The notes beneath the pieces were generated by a model that was not told the DNA's origin, made no database searches, and was given only the letters and a program-made list of their open reading frames with translations. A DNA stretch of 64,000 bases, taken from positions 186,001 to 250,000 of the forward strand of contig CAVTTB010000007.1 in NCBI GenBank assembly GCA_963737555.1, given 5' to 3'. This document shows, piece by piece, positions 46,904 through 56,582 of the stretch. The position numbers were made by a program, and so were the translations under genes. Position 1 is the stretch's first letter, and every line of letters starts with the position of its first letter. This DNA is from JAHJQQ01 sp963737555 (lineage in GTDB: Bacteria > Pseudomonadota > Gammaproteobacteria > Thiohalobacterales > Thiohalobacteraceae).

Positions 46904-48091
46904 TCACACTGTATCGAGCAATATCCCAGCTGTGCCGAGTTTTCGCAGCGCCTCAAGCGCCTGCACCTCGATCTGACGGATGCGTTCGCGCGTGACACCC
47001 TGCTGACGTGCAATCTGCTCAAGCGTACATTCGTCCCGCACGCCGATGCCAAAGCGCAGGCGCAGAATATTGGCCTGGCGCTTGGGTATACTGTCGAGCA
47101 ACTCATTCACGACGCGCCGCAGATCGTGATCGAATTGCGCGTGCTCAGGCTCAGGTGCGACCGTTGTGGTGAGGCGATCAATTCGGGAGAGATCGTCAGT
47201 ACCCTCGACGGGCGCATCGAGTTGCACCGGTGCCGCCAGTGTCACAAGCCCTTCCTGCACGGCAGCCACGGTGATTCCCAGGTGACGCGCCGTCTCATGG
47301 TGAGCCACACGTCGACCCTGTGTGCGTTCCAAATAGTCGGTCGCGCGCATCACCTGACGCGCCGCCCAGTACTGCGCAACCGATGGCCGCACATCTCGAC
47401 CCTGGCGTGCAATGGCATACACCATGGCGCGACGTACCCACCACAGCGCATAGGTTGAAACCCGCGTACCGTGCTCCGGATCGAAACGCTCGATGGCACG
47501 CAACAGTCCCAGATTACCTTCTTGGACCAAATCCAGAAACGCCAATGGGCTGTTGCGATATTGACGTGCCAATGCCGCTACCAGGCGCTGATTGGCCTGT
47601 ACCAGACAGGCGGTGGCAGCGTTGATGCGCCGCATACGGCGAGTCATGAGCGCGAGACAGCGCTGAACATCCGCGCACTCGAAGGCCTTGGCACGCAAAG
47701 CGGTAGCAATCTTAGACATGCATTCGCTCCGCAACCGCAGGGGCTGGAGCGCACCCTGTATCATAGCGGCCTGATTACGCGCTACGCCCTCCGCCAGCGC
47801 ATCCACGCACGTCGCCAGTAGCAGGGCGCACTCGGCACTGGTATGCGTCTGAGTCGGGGTCTGGGGCAATACACACCGCGCGAGTAGCCGTGGCGATTCG
47901 TCGCTTGCCAATTCTTCACGACAGATCTCCAGGAGCAATCGCGCCGCCGTCGGACAGGCGCTCACCGCATGATTGAAACCGCGCTGTGCACGATCGATGG
48001 TACGTGCCCAAAGCAATTGCTGCTCTGGCGGCGACGGCGACAGATTGGCAAGACTGCTCAGATAGTGGTCGGTGGCGTCCCTGGAGGACAT
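46904..48091 (-). CDS. Divergent sigma-70 family RNA polymerase sigma factor
   Basis: About 395 residues with sigma regions in order: 1.2 (DATDHYLSSLANLSPSPPEQ), an extended non-conserved segment of about 100 residues, region 2 (FLDLVQEGNLGLLRAIERFD and RVSTYALWWVRRAM), region 3 (VAHHETARHLGITVAAVQEG) and region 4 (TLEQIARQQGVTRERIRQIE). It is most like group 2/RpoS- or RpoH-type factors but diverges in the first third. It is not the housekeeping sigma. The second ATG (48089-48091) is chosen because GGGAG stands 9 nt before it. It diverges from the CI-like regulator. Confidence 0.85.
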   Translation of the reverse strand: MSSRDATDHYLSSLANLSPSPPEQQLLWARTIDRAQRGFNHAVSACPTAARLLLEICREELASDESPRLLARCVLPQTPTQTHTSAECALLLATCVDALAEGVARNQAAMIQGALQPLRLRSECMSKIATALRAKAFECADVQRCLALMTRRMRRINAATACLVQANQRLVAALARQYRNSPLAFLDLVQEGNLGLLRAIERFDPEHGTRVSTYALWWVRRAMVYAIARQGRDVRPSVAQYWAARQVMRATDYLERTQGRRVAHHETARHLGITVAAVQEGLVTLAAPVQLDAPVEGTDDLSRIDRLTTTVAPEPEHAQFDHDLRRVVNELLDSIPKRQANILRLRFGIGVRDECTLEQIARQQGVTRERIRQIEVQALEALRKLGTAGILLDTV

Positions 48092-48377
48092 AGGCAGCAT
48101 CTCCCTGATGTGTCGTAAGCTTCCTGCTCGATACGCGGCACGCTTGAATGTTATTACACGCTAGATGTTCGACGAGCGTGTTCCGCGCTATCGGCACGAC
48201 TCAATCGCCGTACGCACTGTGTTAAGGTTGCGCGCGATGGACCTTTCACCGTTTCGTGCAGTCGGGTTTACCCCGCTGGCGAGCGGCACTTCCGCGACAG
48301 CGGTACGGCACGGATTCCCCCTCACGGCACCGGACACAGCCACATTCAGTGCGGCTGTGCTATGCTGCTAAGCTATT

Positions 48378-48433
48378 GTTTCGCAAACGATATAATAACA
48401 CACGACGTGTTTATAGATACACGTTATGTGTAT
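48378..48433. promoter_or_regulatory. Cluster of palindromes upstream of the CI-like regulator
   Basis: This AT-rich stretch holds three short inverted repeats: GTTT-CGC-AAAC (48378-48388), ACACG-A-CGTGT (48400-48410) and ATACAC-GTTAT-GTGTAT (48417-48433). A TATAAT hexamer stands at 48391-48396. The last two share an ACAC/GTGT half-site and ACACACA follows at 48440-48446. It looks like an operator array overlapping the promoter of the regulator, so autoregulation is likely. Confidence 0.55.
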
Positions 48434-48463
48434 TACTAACACACACATATAGTGGCGTCAAGC

Positions 48464-48922
48464 ATGGCGGAGGATACACGCAGCGATTTGCTGCGCCAGG
48501 TGCTGGATCGGCTCAAGTCCCTGGAGGGCTTGCGCAGTGACGTGGAGCTGGCCGAACCGCTCGCCACCAACCGGCGCAACATCGCCGCCTGGAAAGAACG
48601 TGGCACCCTCCCCTGGGACCGCCTCTACGACTACTGTCAGCGTCGGCAGATTTCTCTGGAATGGCTGCTCAATGGCCGCGGCGCGAGTCATGTTACCCAG
48701 TTGGTCGCCGAACCCGGCGCGGTGTACAAGCTCGATACCGACCAGGATGTGCTGTATCGGATCGCCGCGGACATCTACCGCGCCCTGCGCCAATCGGATA
48801 CCGAACTCAGTCCGGAAAAATTCGCGCAGGTCATGCGCCTGCTGCACCGCGACATGCTCGACAGCCGCGGCCAGCAGATTGCCTACGAGAAGATTCTTGA
48901 AGTGGTGAAGCTGGCCGGTTGA
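48464..48922 (+). CDS. Phage CI-repressor-like DNA-binding protein
   Basis: The 152-residue protein has an N-terminal helix-turn-helix of the phage CI repressor type (LAEPLATNRRNIAAWKERGT, then LPWDRLYDYCQRRQISLEWL) with the NG-rich end LLNGRGA. The C-terminal half is short and helical; there is no S24 peptidase domain, so it should not self-cleave. The ATG at 48464 is preferred over a GTG four codons earlier. No other phage gene is nearby, so it is an orphan, host-adapted regulator. Palindromes upstream suggest it controls itself and possibly the divergent sigma factor gene. Confidence 0.75.
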   Translation: MAEDTRSDLLRQVLDRLKSLEGLRSDVELAEPLATNRRNIAAWKERGTLPWDRLYDYCQRRQISLEWLLNGRGASHVTQLVAEPGAVYKLDTDQDVLYRIAADIYRALRQSDTELSPEKFAQVMRLLHRDMLDSRGQQIAYEKILEVVKLAG

Positions 48923-48960
48923 TGCACGGTCTGTCGTTATGCGCGACAGACCGTATGAAC

Positions 48961-49453
48961 TCAGTGTTTGGTCATCTTGTCCATGTACGCAACGATGAAT
49001 GCCGATACGACGAAAGTCATGTGCAGAATCACGTACCACATGAGCTTATTGTCGGGGATCTGGTGCGCGTTGACGAAGATGCGTAACAGGTGGATCGAAG
49101 AGATGGCGACGATCGAGGCGGCCACCTTCAATTTGAGCGAGCCGGCATCCAGTTTTCCCAGCCAGTTAAGCTTCTCGGTGCCTTCCTTGATATTCATTTC
49201 GGACACGAAATTCTCATAACCCGAGAACATCACCATCACCAGCAGGCTGCCAACCAGCGACAGATCGACCAGCGCAAGAATGGTGAGCACCAAATCGGAC
49301 TCGCTCATCTCCAGCATTTTCGGCAAGAGATGGACGAGTTCCTGAAAGAATTTAATGCCCAGCGCCAGCAACGCGACACTCAAGACCGAGAAAGACGGGT
49401 GCCAGCAGCCAACGGCTGGCGTACAGGGTATTTTCCATGAAACGTTCGAACAT
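48961..49453 (-). CDS. UPF0114/YqhA-family membrane protein (one frameshift)
   Basis: A four-helix inner-membrane protein of the YqhA/TIGR00645 family, function unknown. MFERFMENTLYASRWLLAPV (ATG at 49451-49453) is in one frame, and SVALLALGIKFFQELVHLLP onward in the next, so one extra base lies near 49383. VDLSLVGSLLVMVMFSGYEN and KVAASIVAISSIHLLRIF are typical. Corrected length is about 163 residues. Confidence 0.88.
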
Positions 49454-49650
49454 GATGTGGATAAACCTGAGAAATTAACTGGGCGCGTATTGTTTCACCA
49501 AGCCTGCGCCGGGTAAACCACAATACCCCCATGCCTGTCCGCTCTACAGTGCGCGCGGCAATTCAGGCATAATCGCCGGCCATTGCAATCCCGCCCGCCA
49601 GCCGGCGGCGACAGTCTGAACGGGCCTACTTCCCGAGGTCAAATAACTCC

Positions 49651-51560
49651 ATGCATGCTCTGCTTCAACGCCGCTTCGGCGCCGTGTATCTGTTATCCAT
49701 AGCGGTCGTTTTTATCGCTGCGGCAACCCGCCTGGCGCTGCTGTTGCATTCACCGACCGACAGCCTGAGTGGGAGCGACCTCGCCGGCGCCTTCGGCATC
49801 GGCCTGGCCTACGATATGATCACCGCCAGTTATTTTGCGATCCCGCTGATCTTGTACTTATTGCTGTTACCCGAACGCGCCTACCGTAGCCGAACACACC
49901 GTGTACTTATATCACTTGGCTTTGTGGCGCTGCTGTATCTGCTGCTGTTCGTTGCCGTTTCTGAATGGGTGTTCTGGGACGAGTTCGAAAGCCGCTTCAA
50001 TTTCATTGCTGTGGATTATCTGGTCTATACCAACGAAGTGCTCGGCAATATCTGGGAGTCTTATCCAGTCCCGACATTACTCACTGCGATCGGCGTCGTA
50101 ACGTTGGTCGTCTTCCTGCTGCTGCGCCGCACTTGCGCGCCAGCGGCCCTGCAACCCGTCTGCGGCAACGTCTGGGCGAGGCGGCATTGCTGCTCGCCGT
50201 ACCGGCGCTGACAACCCTCGGCGTCGATGCCTCGCAGGCGAACTTCTCCAGCAACCGCTACGCCAACGAACTGGCCGGCAACGGCATCTACAGCTTCTTC
50301 GCCGCGTACCGCAATAACGAAATCGACTACGCCCGCTACTATGCGCTGCAAAACAATGAACGCGTGTTCCAACACTTGCGCGCCCTGGTCGCCGAGCCGG
50401 ACACGCACTTCACCAGCACCGACACACACGATATCACGCGCACGATTACCGGCCGCGGTCCGGAGAAACGCCTGAACGTTGTGCTCATCACCGTGGAAAG
50501 TCTCAGCGCAGAATTTCTCGGCGCGTACGGCAGTGACCGTAAAATTTCACCGCATCTCGACGCCCTGGCACGTGAAAGCCTGTTTTTCACGCATGTGTAC
50601 GCTACCGGCACCCGTACCGACCGCGGCCTGGAATCCATCGCCTTGTCAGTGCCGCCGACGGCTGGACGCTCACTGATAAAACGCCCACACAACGAAAATC
50701 TGTTCTCGCTGGGCCAAGTCTTCCGCGAACAGGGTTACCGCACCGAATTTCTCTACGGCGGTTACGGCTACTTCGACAACATGAATTATTTCTTCGAGAA
50801 TAACGGCTTCAAGGTTGTCGACCGCAATAACATCGCCCCGGAAGACATTCATTTCGCCAACACCTGGGGCGTCGCCGATGAGGATCTGTTCACCCAGACG
50901 CTCAAGGAAGTCGACGCCGCACATGCCGCCCACGAACCGTTTTTCGGACTGGTGATGACGACCTCCAATCATCGCCCCTATACCTACCCGGACGGTCGCA
51001 TCGACATCCCCTCGCCGGGCGGCCGCGACGGCGTGGTGAAATACACCGACTATGCCATTAATGATTTCATCGAGCGCGCGCGCGGCAAGCCCTGGTTCGA
51101 CGATACGGTGTTCGTGGTCATCGCCGATCATTGCGCCAAGAGCGCCGGCAAAGAGGCGTTGACCGTCGCGCAGTATCACATTCCCTTGTTGATCTACTCG
51201 CCGAAACACATCGCGCCGGGCACGGTCGACCGCCTGGTCAGCCAAATCGACCTTGCACCGACGCTCTTGGGGCTGCTCAATTTCAGCTACCAGAGCCAGT
51301 TCTTCGGCCGTGATGTACTCGCGCCGCATCAGGCAGACGCTGGCCGCGCCTTGCTCGGTAATTATCAGAAACTGGGCTATCTGAAGGACGGTGAACTGGT
51401 GGTGCTCTCACCGCGCCAGCAAATAGAGAGCTACCAGATCGGTGCCCACGATGTGCAGTCGCTGATGACGACTGCGGACCCAGCGCGGGTCGACGATGCC
51501 ATCGCTTACTATCAGGGCGCCAGCTTGCTATTCCAGCAGCACGGCACCCAGGTGCACTGA
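49651..51560 (+). CDS. LtaS-like sulfatase-family membrane enzyme (one frameshift)
   Basis: About 636 residues: five N-terminal membrane helices (for example VYLLSIAVVFIAAATRLALL) and a periplasmic sulfatase/alkaline-phosphatase domain. Catalytic features are NVVLITVESLSAEFLGAYGS (metal-binding Glu), Thr in YATGTRTDRGLESIAL (nucleophile), then FVVIADHCAKSAGK (Asp-His metal ligands). A missing base near 50125 separates the membrane and catalytic parts. The family includes lipoteichoic acid synthase and phosphoglycerol or phosphoethanolamine transferases; in a Gram-negative it probably modifies periplasmic glucans or lipids. Substrate unknown. Confidence 0.87.
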
Positions 51561-51698
51561 TCGCTGCTGGAAAATCCTGTTTATTGACCCTGTTTGGGCG
51601 CGGTCGCTGGCCGCGAACAATACGCCGCATAATTGGTACGCGGCCAGCGGCGTCGCCTGTACTTGCCTGGTGAACTCACGCTGGCGTATGGTGCCCGC

Positions 51699-52364
51699 AT
51701 GAACCGTCACTACTCACCCATCGATCATTTGCTGATCAACTTCGACCAGGCCCTGCGCACGGTCTTCGGCCGCCCACTGGGCACCGGCCGTAACGATCCC
51801 AGTACTGCTGTCAATGAAGTCATCGACGCAGACACCGGCGCAGCGGCACTCAGCGACCACGAGCGCGCAGAGTCCGCGCGCCTCATGCGCATCAACCACA
51901 CCGGCGAAGTCTGCGCGCAGGCGTTGTATCAGGGGCAGGCACTGACCGCTCGCCTGGACAACGTCCGCGACAGCATGGAACAAGCCGCGCAGGAAGAGAA
52001 CGATCACCTGGCCTGGTGCGAACAGCGCGTGCACGCACTGGGTAGTCACACCAGCGTATTGAATCCGCTGTTCTACGCGGGTTCTTTTGCACTCGGCGCA
52101 GTGGCCGGTGTGATCGGCGACAAATGGAGCCTCGGCTTCGTCGCGGAGACTGAACGCCAAGTGGTCAATCACCTCGACGAACATCTCACGCGCATCGCCC
52201 CGCACGACCACAAGAGCCGCGCCATCCTCGAACAAATGAAAGTCGACGAACTGCATCACGGCACCACCGCATTGGAAGCCGGTGGCGCGGAACTGCCCAG
52301 CCCGGTCAAACAACTGATGCAGGCGATGTCGAAGGTAATGACGGGGACGACGTATTGGGTTTGA
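51699..52364 (+). CDS. coq7: Ubiquinone biosynthesis di-iron hydroxylase Coq7
   Basis: Coq7 performs the last ring hydroxylation of ubiquinone. The 221-residue protein has two di-iron motifs, MRINHTGEVCAQALYQGQ with QEENDHLAW, and DELHHGTTALEAGG. ATG at 51699 (MNRHYSPIDHLL) is where the family starts. In Pseudomonas coq7 sits beside speD; here the PEP-CTERM region (52.4-55.6 kb) lies between them. Confidence 0.94.
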   Translation: MNRHYSPIDHLLINFDQALRTVFGRPLGTGRNDPSTAVNEVIDADTGAAALSDHERAESARLMRINHTGEVCAQALYQGQALTARLDNVRDSMEQAAQEENDHLAWCEQRVHALGSHTSVLNPLFYAGSFALGAVAGVIGDKWSLGFVAETERQVVNHLDEHLTRIAPHDHKSRAILEQMKVDELHHGTTALEAGGAELPSPVKQLMQAMSKVMTGTTYWV

Positions 52365-52850
52365 AGGGGGCAGCCGGGGATGGGCGCATTAGCCATTGAG
52401 ACACGTCCGCTGGCCCAGCATATCGAGTTCACTGACGATGACCTGATCGTATCGCACGCAAACCGCCAGGGTCTGGTTGGATAGATCTACGCCGAAGCCG
52501 TTAGATTCCTCTTGAATGCCAATCCATGCCACATGACTCACCATTTCATTGATATCAAAATGTAACGGAAGAATCTCAGGGATGAGTCACGCATATCGTG
52601 AACTGTTCGTTTGTTTCGCAATCGTTCGCATTTCCAGTCCGCGCGCAATTGAAGCGACAGTATGTGTGCGTACCACAGACTCAGGAAACCGGCCATGGAA
52701 CCTGTCTCCTTTTCCTGCATTTAGTATTTATTTTTCAGCATTGACTATTGTCAATTGTACTTCCCATCGGTTCGATTAGAATCCCCCGCCTTTGCACTCC
52801 TGCAACACTGACTCGTCAATACGAGATTCTTTACCAAAGGCGCGCTCCCC
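52365..52850. other. Low-GC intergenic region before the PEP-CTERM genes
   Basis: About 490 bp, more AT-rich than its surroundings, especially 52535-52780. A TTGAC-TATT-GTCAA inverted repeat lies at 52741-52754. It contains only a possible gene remnant on the minus strand (listed separately). This is a likely edge of the inserted segment and the promoter region of the first PEP-CTERM gene. Confidence 0.5.
52389..52544 (-). pseudogene. Possible short coding remnant
   Basis: An open frame of 51 codons from ATG 52542-52544 has protein-like content (IQEESNGFGVDLSNQTLAVC and then VRYDQVIVSELDML) but no Shine-Dalgarno and no recognised family. It may be the 3' end of a decayed gene or a chance frame. 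Confidence 0.3.
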
Positions 52851-53982
52851 ATGTTTGATGTAATCAGTATCCGTGACTGCAACTCGATTGCGGCATCTCA
52901 TAAATTTGTTTCTTCCGCTGTGGCATTGGCCGTTTCGCTGGCGATGGCCCCGAGCACGGGCGCGGCCGCGGTGATCGGTTATCTCGGCAATTTCGATGTG
53001 ATCAACGACACTGGCAGCATGGCGCACGGTTTCGAAATCGAACTGGAAGGCCTGCACAGCAGCGACATCACCGACACCTTCGGCGGTGAGGGGCGCGGTT
53101 TCCCGAGCGGTCGTGGTTTCGATCCGCTTACCAGTGTCGAACGCTATGGCGCGCCAACCATTACGGAGTATTCCAACGGCTCGACGTTTGGCACAAAGAT
53201 CACATATCTGGGGCTTTATGATGCTGCAAGTCAGCTTTGGGACTTTGGCACGCCCAGTGGCACGTTCATCACGCCCGGTGACAATTGCTGGTCGGGTGGT
53301 GGTGTGGGCTATAACGCCGATACGCCATGCGATCACTTCGGAGTCGGGACGACGGTCAATGCAACCAAGACCACGTACAGCTGGTTGATCGAAACCGCAG
53401 AGGCGGGTGTATTGACCAACGGTGTAGTCAATCTCCCTGCGCCTGCGTGGAACGTGTCGCCGGAGCCCCGTTGCGGGTGATCCGCCTATCGTCGCGGCGC
53501 AGATTCAGGCGCCTGCGCCGGAAAACGAAGCGCAGTTCGGTGAAGCGATTTGGGTGAAGGTGTTCACGAGCGAGTTCGAAGACCCGATCGGTTTGGAGGA
53601 ACTGGTAGGCGATAACGACAAGGTTCAGCAGGCAGTCACCGAAGTGGAGTGGCAGTTACTGCAGACCGATCCGGGCAACCCGGATGCCGGTCAACTGGAG
53701 AGCGGTTATGGCGCGCCGGTGGGGCCGAATGCCGCGTCGATCATGCGTCGTTATGAGTTCTACCACTATGCCGGCGAGTACGACCCGGAAACTCATGAGG
53801 CTAAAGTGTTCTTTAGCGATTCGCATCCGGAGGATTTCGAAATCGGCACTTACATCGGCGCGCAAAATGCGGCCGCCAATCTGGCAGCTGATGCGGCCGT
53901 GGTACCCGTGCCGCACGCCGTATGGCTATTCGGCTCCGGATTGCTTGGGTTGATCGGCGCAGCGCGGCGCAAGACAGCGTAA
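52851..53982 (+). CDS. PEP-CTERM-sorted exported protein (one frameshift)
   Basis: About 376 residues with a late signal peptide (VSSAVALAVSLAMAPSTGAA), a beta-rich body with aromatic and Gly residues, and a C-terminal sorting tail: VPVPHAVWLFGSGLLGLIGA then ARRKTA, a Pro-x-Pro motif, helix and basic end. This is the exosortase/PEP-CTERM architecture, so the protein should be processed at the inner membrane and exported to the surface or matrix. An extra base near 53465 splits the frame. No exosortase gene is in the window. Biochemical function is unknown. Confidence 0.85.
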
Positions 53983-54008
53983 CTTCATATTTCAAAAGTG
54001 AGCCCCGT

Positions 54009-54706
54009 ATGAAAAACGAAAGTATCTTATCTTCAAGACTGGTCGCGTTTGCGGCTGTTATGGCAGTCAGCGGGACAGTTTGGGCGACCACACCCATACA
54101 AGTCGGGGCAAGCGGCAAAACATACGCATCTAGCGTGGTGCAATGCGCCGCCGACCCAACCACAGGCACGTTATCGCCGGTAGTAGAAGCGGGTCTCTTC
54201 AACCCGACAACCAAGCTGCGCGGCACTGTGTCGCTCAACGGCGCCCTTGTGGCAAACGTCACCAGCGTTAATCCGTCCACCGATGTCTGGCTCGCCGATG
54301 GCAACAACACGGTCGTTGTGGCGCTCAATAAAAAGACCGCTGATAGCTATGCATTTACCGTACAACCAGGCATGTGCGCCCTTCCAGACACCTCTGGCAA
54401 TACGTTCAGCGCCGACGGCACACTGGAATACGCCGCCAGCGGGAAGTCATACGCTACAGTGACACCCGGTTGCGCCTGGAATCCAGCACCGGTCAGGCGC
54501 AACCCTATGTACACTTGGTCGATAATGGTAATTACCTGCTCAATGTTTCCGTCAATGGCGTAGCGCTGACACAGCTAAGCGCAACCCGGCCCCATACGCC
54601 CGTCTTTCTGAACGCTGGCCAGAATGTTATTTCAGCAGCCAATGGCTTCGTATCCATTGACTATTATGTTCGCGACGGTGGTGTTGGTACCTGCACACTA
54701 CCGTAG
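54009..54706 (+). CDS. Secreted protein with two tandem repeats (one frameshift)
   Basis: About 232 residues: signal peptide (LVAFAAVMAVSGTVWA) and two homologous halves. The first runs GASGKTYASSVVQCAADPTTG to FTVQPGMCAL, the second AASGKSYATVTPGCAWNPSTG to YYVRDGGVGTCTLP; each has two Cys and a matching NGN/DNGNY and N-x-V core. A missing base near 54484 splits the second half. There is no PEP-CTERM tail. No family is recognised. It lies 26 bp after the first PEP-CTERM gene and is likely cotranscribed. Confidence 0.75.
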
Positions 54707-54861
54707 CATGCAACGCGCCAACATAGGGGCATAACATCATTGCCCCTATGCTGTCGTTACTACTAAGTTAAGCAGAATTTATTGTGTTACCCAATGGCGT
54801 CGAACTAGTGCATAGCACAGATATTCGTTCGGCCCTTCCAACCAGACTAAATGGAACCCCT

Positions 54862-55521
54862 ATGAAAATCGCGGTACCGTTTTTGTTGTTCTCAACGCTT
54901 TTTTCAGGCGCCGCCACTGCGACGACCGTTACCTTTTTCGACAGTTCCCAGGTTGCAACACTTGTTGAGTCGGGGACTACGTCCGACACCATCAGCAGCA
55001 ATGGTTATCTGTTCACTTATACACGGGACAAGTTGTTTACCGGCGGGACAGGAGATATCACAGGCCGCTATGTGAGAGTGCCCTGGCCTGAAGGCGTAGA
55101 AGCGCAAGCCGTCACCACAACCCCAACCAGCAAGGCGCAAATAGTCCTGAAACGGGTTGATGGAAATGTGTTCGACATTACCGCGTTCACTGCCAAATTG
55201 CTTGCCAATACGTGGGGCGCGGGCGGCGCAATTGAAGTGATGCCACTGCTCGACGGTGAAGACGGCTATTCAGATCCCATCGCCTTCAATGCATCGGGAA
55301 GCTACAGCCAATCATTCTCGTACAATGCCTTGAGCACCCCGTCCACGACGTTACTGAAGGGCTTCGATGCTTACAAAATCAACTTGTACGTCGACTTCGC
55401 CTTGACGGGTCTCACGCTGGTGGACGCCAGCATCGCACCTGCCCCCATTCCTGCTTCGACATGGTTGCTGGGTAGCGGCCTGTTGGGGTTGATTGGCGTA
55501 GCCAGACGTAAAATAGCCTGA
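54862..55521 (+). CDS. PEP-CTERM-sorted exported protein
   Basis: A 219-residue protein with signal peptide (VPFLLFSTLFSGAATA), a beta-rich domain (TFFDSSQVATLVESGTTSDT) and a C-terminal sorting tail APIPASTWLLGSGLLGLIGV then ARRKIA. The tail is almost the same as in the protein at 52.9-54.0 kb, showing that both use the same exosortase. ATG at 54862 is chosen to put the signal first. A strong terminator follows the stop. Confidence 0.87.
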   Translation: MKIAVPFLLFSTLFSGAATATTVTFFDSSQVATLVESGTTSDTISSNGYLFTYTRDKLFTGGTGDITGRYVRVPWPEGVEAQAVTTTPTSKAQIVLKRVDGNVFDITAFTAKLLANTWGAGGAIEVMPLLDGEDGYSDPIAFNASGSYSQSFSYNALSTPSTTLLKGFDAYKINLYVDFALTGLTLVDASIAPAPIPASTWLLGSGLLGLIGVARRKIA

Positions 55522-55546
55522 CTTTTTATCTCAGACTCGATACTAG

Positions 55547-55575
55547 AGACCCCGCTTCAGCGGGGTCTTTTTTTG
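55547..55575 (+). terminator. Rho-independent terminator after the PEP-CTERM genes
   Basis: A perfect 9-bp stem (AGACCCCGC at 55547-55555, GCGGGGTCT at 55560-55568) with a TTCA tetraloop and a following T7 tract. It ends the PEP-CTERM transcript and faces the convergent speD gene. Confidence 0.95.
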
Positions 55576-55675
55576 TCTGTAAGAATATCCGCTGTAAAGC
55601 GCAGAGTAGTCATCTATAAACAATAAGAACCGATCGGAGCGAGCCAATGGACAACGCGGCCCTGCCTATTAATAC

Positions 55676-56491
55676 CTACCGCAAGCCTCGCTTCAGATTC
55701 CGTCCATAGAAGATCTCCGCCATCTCCCGTTGCAGGCGATCGCGGATTTGCTTTTCTTCCTTGGGCGCAAGCTCGTCGGCGCCGGTGCCGAACAGGTAGT
55801 TGTCCAGGTCGAACTCTTTCAGCAGCATCTTGGTGTGGAAGCTGTTTTCCTGATACACGTTCACGTCGATCATCTGGTATTTCTCGCGCGTGTCGCGGGA
55901 CAGGTAGTTCTGGATGGAGCTGATCTTGTGGTCGATGAAGTGTTTCTTGCCGCTGACGTCGCGGGTAAAACCGCGCACGCGGTAGTCCATGATGACGATG
56001 TCGGACTCGAAGGTGTGAATCAAATAATTCAACGCGCGCAGCGGCGAGATGCGGCCGCAGGTGGACACGTCGATATCGGCGCGGAAGCTGCTGATGCCGT
56101 TGTCCGGGTGACTCTCCGGATAGGTGTGCACGGTGATGTGGCTCTTGTCCAAATGCGCGACCACCGAATCCGGCAGCGGGCCCGGGCCTTCGGTGTTGGA
56201 CAGTTCCTCGGAGATGATCGGCTCTTCGGAAATCAGCATGGTGACGCTGGCGCCCTGCGGATCGTAATCCTGATGGGCGATGTTGAGGATGTTCGCGCCG
56301 ATGATGTTGGACACCTCGGTGAGGATCTGCGTCAGGCGCTCGGCGTTGTACGCCTCGTCGATGTACTCGATGTATTCCTTGCGCTGGCGCTTGGTCTTGG
56401 CATAGCAAATATCATAGATATTGAAGCTCAACGACTTGGTCAGGTTGTTGAAACCGTGGAGTTTGAGCTTTTTCATCGACTGATTAACCAT
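55676..56491 (-). CDS. speD: S-adenosylmethionine decarboxylase proenzyme
   Basis: SpeD makes decarboxylated SAM for spermidine synthesis; it cleaves itself to give a pyruvoyl cofactor. The 271-residue E. coli-type protein has LKLHGFNNLTKSLSFNIYDI, the cleavage site in VVAHLDKSHITVHTYPESHP (Ser becomes pyruvoyl), STCGRISPLRALNYLIH and ENSFHTKMLLKEFDLDNYLF. ATG at 56491 adds five residues before MKKLKLHG, the E. coli start, at 56476; either is possible. It keeps its usual place near crp and trpGDC. Confidence 0.95.
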   Translation of the reverse strand: MVNQSMKKLKLHGFNNLTKSLSFNIYDICYAKTKRQRKEYIEYIDEAYNAERLTQILTEVSNIIGANILNIAHQDYDPQGASVTMLISEEPIISEELSNTEGPGPLPDSVVAHLDKSHITVHTYPESHPDNGISSFRADIDVSTCGRISPLRALNYLIHTFESDIVIMDYRVRGFTRDVSGKKHFIDHKISSIQNYLSRDTREKYQMIDVNVYQENSFHTKMLLKEFDLDNYLFGTGADELAPKEEKQIRDRLQREMAEIFYGRNLKRGLR

Positions 56492-56582
56492 GGCAAAGAC
56501 AATCCCGACCAGAACGCATGCTGGCCCTGCGTGACAAGCTGTTCAAAGAGATGAGGAAACCACCCCGACGAGTGGCGCGGGA

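Noticed and set aside
48464..48922. A prophage around the CI-like repressor
   Set aside because: No integrase, structural or replication phage genes lie nearby; neighbours are ordinary chromosomal genes.
52538..52720. 60-codon minus-strand frame in the coq7 to PEP-CTERM spacer
   Set aside because: No ribosome-binding site, no recognisable family, and composition typical of AT-rich intergenic DNA.
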